Below are positions 7,640-9,374 of a stretch of 9,374 nucleotides of DNA, one piece after another; position 1 is the first letter of the stretch, and each line of letters begins with the position of its first letter. The position numbers and the translations under genes are program-made. Origin of the DNA: DASYRX01 sp035253645 (GTDB lineage Bacteria > Gemmatimonadota > Gemmatimonadetes > Gemmatimonadales > Gemmatimonadaceae); contig DATFBW010000193.1 in the NCBI GenBank assembly GCA_035253645.1, positions 1 to 9,374 of the forward strand. The letters run 5' to 3'. The notes below the pieces were generated by a model that was not told the DNA's origin, made no database searches, and worked only from the letters and a program-made list of their open reading frames with translations.

Positions 7640-7807
7640 TCAGAACGGCACCGCCTCGTCCAACAACAAGATCGGGATGCCGTCACGAATCTCGTATCGG
7701 AGGCGGCAGCGCTGACACAATAGAGCCGACTCCTTCTCGCGATACTCGAGCTCACCCTTGCAGCGGGGGCACGCAAGGATCGCGAGCAGTTCGGCGGGCA
7801 GAGGCAC
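7640..7807 (-). CDS. Trm112-like small zinc-ribbon protein
   Basis: This 55-residue protein has four cysteines in two CxxC pairs (LACPRCKGELEY and LLCQRCRLRYEI) and the ending RDGIPILLLDEA, typical of the bacterial Trm112/YcaR (UPF0434) family. Eukaryotic and archaeal Trm112 activates methyltransferases; the bacterial role is less clear. A GTG at 7822 would add five residues and overlap era, but it has no ribosome binding site. The GTG at 7807 has GAGG nine bases upstream, lies four bases after the era stop, and gives the family's usual N-terminus (PLPAELLAILACP). It probably belongs to the era transcript. Confidence 0.9.
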   Translation of the reverse strand: MPLPAELLAILACPRCKGELEYREKESALLCQRCRLRYEIRDGIPILLLDEAVPF

Positions 7808-7811
7808 GGCG

Positions 7812-8684
7812 CTAATCCTCACGATGCAAGAGTCCGAGGCGTTCCAAGGCGACGCGGTCGCGGCGCCAATTGGGGAGCACCTTCACCCACAGATCCAGAT
7901 ACACGCTACTGCCGACCAAAGCCTCGATCGCGAGTCGTGCCGCCTTTCCAATCTCGCGGATGCGGGCACCGCGAGCCCCTATAAGAATCCGCTTCTGGCT
8001 GTCGCGTTCCACGTAAAGAACGGCCCGAATGTACACCGGCTGATCGCTCTCCCGGAACTCTTCTACAACGCATGCCACGCTATGAGGCACTTCTTCCTCC
8101 AGCTGAGCGAGCGCCGCCTCACGGACTAACTCGGCGGCCAGGTAGCGGAGGGAGTGGGTGGAAACATCCTCTTCGGAATAGAGAAAGGGGCTTTCGGGAA
8201 GGTGTTCTTCCAGCGCGTCCGTCAGGTCGTCAATCCGGGATCCTGTGACCGCGCTGACCGCCAACGCACCTGGGTGCTTGCCTAACAGCTCCGCAAGACG
8301 CTCTTGCGAGACTTGATCCGCCTTTGTGAAGGCTGTAACGACGGGCGCTCTTGGCGCTCGCTCCAGCCTGGCCTCTTCCACGAGAGTACGGTGAGCCGGC
8401 AAAGTCGCATCGAGCAGGTGTAGGATCACGTCCGCATCTGCGATGGCTGCAAGACTGTGTGCGCGCATGCTTTCGTGCAGGACGTCGTGAGGCGTTATGA
8501 GGCCGGGGGTGTCATGCAGAACCATCTGCACCTCCCCGCGCGTAACGATGCCCACGATCCTCGTTCGGGTGGACTGTGCCTTTGGGCTCGTGATGCTGAT
8601 GTGCTCGCCCACGAGGCGATTGAGCAAGGTGGATTTGCCCACGTTAGGCCGGCCCACGACAGCGACGATACCCGAGCGCGTCAT
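7812..8684 (-). CDS. era: GTPase Era
   Basis: This 290-residue Ras-like GTPase binds the 3' end of 16S rRNA and assists maturation of the small ribosomal subunit. Visible motifs are G1 GRPNVGKS (11-18), switch region around SPKAQSTRTR (33-42), G3 DTPG (58-61), G4 as TKAD (120-123) in place of the usual NKxD, and G5 SAVTG (144-148). The C-terminal KH RNA-binding domain carries RILIGARGARIREIGKAAR (232-250) followed by YLDLWVKVLPNWRRD. The length is normal for the family. The ATG at 8684 gives the standard MTRSGIVAVV start, but no Shine-Dalgarno is visible. The gene starts 35 bp beyond the rRNA terminator's T-tract, and no separate promoter is evident. The G1 codons for Pro-Asn are part of a GCCTAAC word. 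Confidence 0.97.
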   Translation of the reverse strand: MTRSGIVAVVGRPNVGKSTLLNRLVGEHISITSPKAQSTRTRIVGIVTRGEVQMVLHDTPGLITPHDVLHESMRAHSLAAIADADVILHLLDATLPAHRTLVEEARLERAPRAPVVTAFTKADQVSQERLAELLGKHPGALAVSAVTGSRIDDLTDALEEHLPESPFLYSEEDVSTHSLRYLAAELVREAALAQLEEEVPHSVACVVEEFRESDQPVYIRAVLYVERDSQKRILIGARGARIREIGKAARLAIEALVGSSVYLDLWVKVLPNWRRDRVALERLGLLHRED

Positions 8685-8719
8685 CCAGACAAAAACTGCA
8701 ACCGCGGCGGGAGGGGAGC

Positions 8720-8757
8720 AAAAAAAAAAAAGAACGCCGCCTTGTTAGGCGGCGTTC
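8720..8757 (-). terminator. Intrinsic terminator of the rRNA operon
   Basis: A perfect 10-pair GC-rich stem on the minus strand, GAACGCCGCC (8757-8748) with GGCGGCGTTC (8741-8732), closes the six-base loop TAACAA. It is followed by 12 consecutive T (8731-8720). It sits about 8 bases after the 5S 3' end. The loop together with the stem edge spells GCCTAAC, one copy of the recurrent word. Confidence 0.96.
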
Positions 8758-8764
8758 ATGGGAG

Positions 8765-8881
8765 TGCCGGCGACGGCCTACTCTCCCGCGACCTCTCGAT
8801 CGGAGTACCATCGGCGCTGTAGGGCTTAACGACCGTGTTCGGAATGGGAACGGGTGTGGCCCCTACGCTCTGGTCGCCAGC
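8765..8881 (-). rRNA. rrf: 5S ribosomal RNA
   Basis: About 117 nt. Minus-strand ends CTGGCGAC (8880-8873) and GTCGCCGG (8774-8767) pair as the terminal helix I, extended by one more pair. The interior holds the conserved CACCCGTTCCCAT and CCGAACACGG and the GGGAGAGTAGG helix near the 3' end. Ends are estimated from the helix and may be off by a few bases. Confidence 0.95.
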
Positions 8882-8956
8882 GAAGATGTGCGACAACAGA
8901 TGGAAGTGAACAACATGGGTGTGATGAATCGCGGTGCTTTGCGAAAATAATGAGGG
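8882..8956 (-). other. 23S-5S spacer
   Basis: About 75 bases between the two rRNA genes with no tRNA and no coding frame. It presumably contains processing signals, but no specific RNase III stem can be assigned because the 23S 5' flank is outside the window. Confidence 0.6.

Positions 8957-9374
<418 letters not shown>

Larger units (their letters stand above)
302..8750. repeat. Dispersed word GTTAGGC / GCCTAAC, 14 exact copies
   Basis: GTTAGGC on the plus strand begins at 1433, 2965, 3701, 6594, 7604, 8643 and 8744. GCCTAAC begins at 302, 2184, 2572, 3534, 4464, 7225 and 8280. Aligned, nine of the 14 are preceded by C and 13 are followed by A or G, giving CGTTAGGCR. One-base variants are at 240 (GTTAGGT), 3146 (TCCTAAC), 6850 (ACCTAAC), 5720 (GCCTAAT) and 77 (GCCTAGC). 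About one exact copy is expected by chance for both strands at this length and composition. Copies occur in lolC, lysS, prfB, the zinc-ribbon gene, both envelope genes, era and the rRNA terminator; none is in the GGDEF gene, the Trm112-like gene or the rRNA genes. Confidence 0.9.

Noticed and set aside
7627..7776. An upstream extension of the PorV-like gene by 50 residues, starting at 7776
   Set aside because: It overlaps the Trm112-like gene in another frame, codes for Arg/Ser/Cys-rich sequence unlike a protein N-terminus, and would place the signal peptide internally.
8882..8956. A tRNA in the 23S-5S spacer
   Set aside because: The spacer is too short to hold a tRNA next to processing sequences, and no T-loop GTTCGAATC-like sequence is present.

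Overview
The window is a high-GC bacterial segment in which every supported gene lies on the minus strand, so it reads from right to left. The best overall guess is a member of the FCB group, most likely Gemmatimonadota. The reasons are a PorV/PorQ-type outer-membrane protein, a lysyl-tRNA synthetase whose central loop resembles my recollection of Bacteroidetes-type enzymes, and general codon style. This is an inference from protein character, not a database match.

Layout in the direction of transcription: the 3' part of a 23S rRNA gene enters at the right edge (9374 to about 8957), followed by a short spacer without tRNA, a 5S rRNA, and a strong intrinsic terminator with a 12-T tract. The GTPase gene era begins only 35 bp after that tract, with no obvious promoter of its own. 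It is followed closely by a Trm112-like zinc protein, a PorV-like outer-membrane beta-barrel protein, and an exported protein of unknown function (1-nt overlap). A gap of about 190 bp follows. Next comes a two-gene unit: a receiver-GGDEF signalling protein overlapping (ATGA) a zinc-ribbon/Ala-Pro-rich protein. After a structured leader of about 117 bp comes prfB, with a programmed +1 frameshift. Then come lysS (GTGA overlap) and a LolC/LolE-type permease (ATGA overlap) that runs off the left edge.

Functionally this is mostly core housekeeping: ribosomal RNA, a ribosome assembly GTPase, peptide-chain release factor 2, lysyl-tRNA synthetase and lipoprotein export. Two less familiar pairs are mixed in, the outer-membrane/exported pair and the GGDEF/zinc-ribbon pair.

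The most unusual signal is not a gene. The word GTTAGGC (or its complement GCCTAAC) occurs 14 times exactly where about one would be expected by chance, seven times in each orientation. Its extended form is CGTTAGGC followed by A or G. Thirteen copies are inside genes, where twelve of them put TTA, CTA or AGG codons into otherwise GC-rich coding sequence, and the fourteenth spans a loop-stem junction of the rRNA terminator. This looks like a DNA-uptake-like or modification-linked genomic word.
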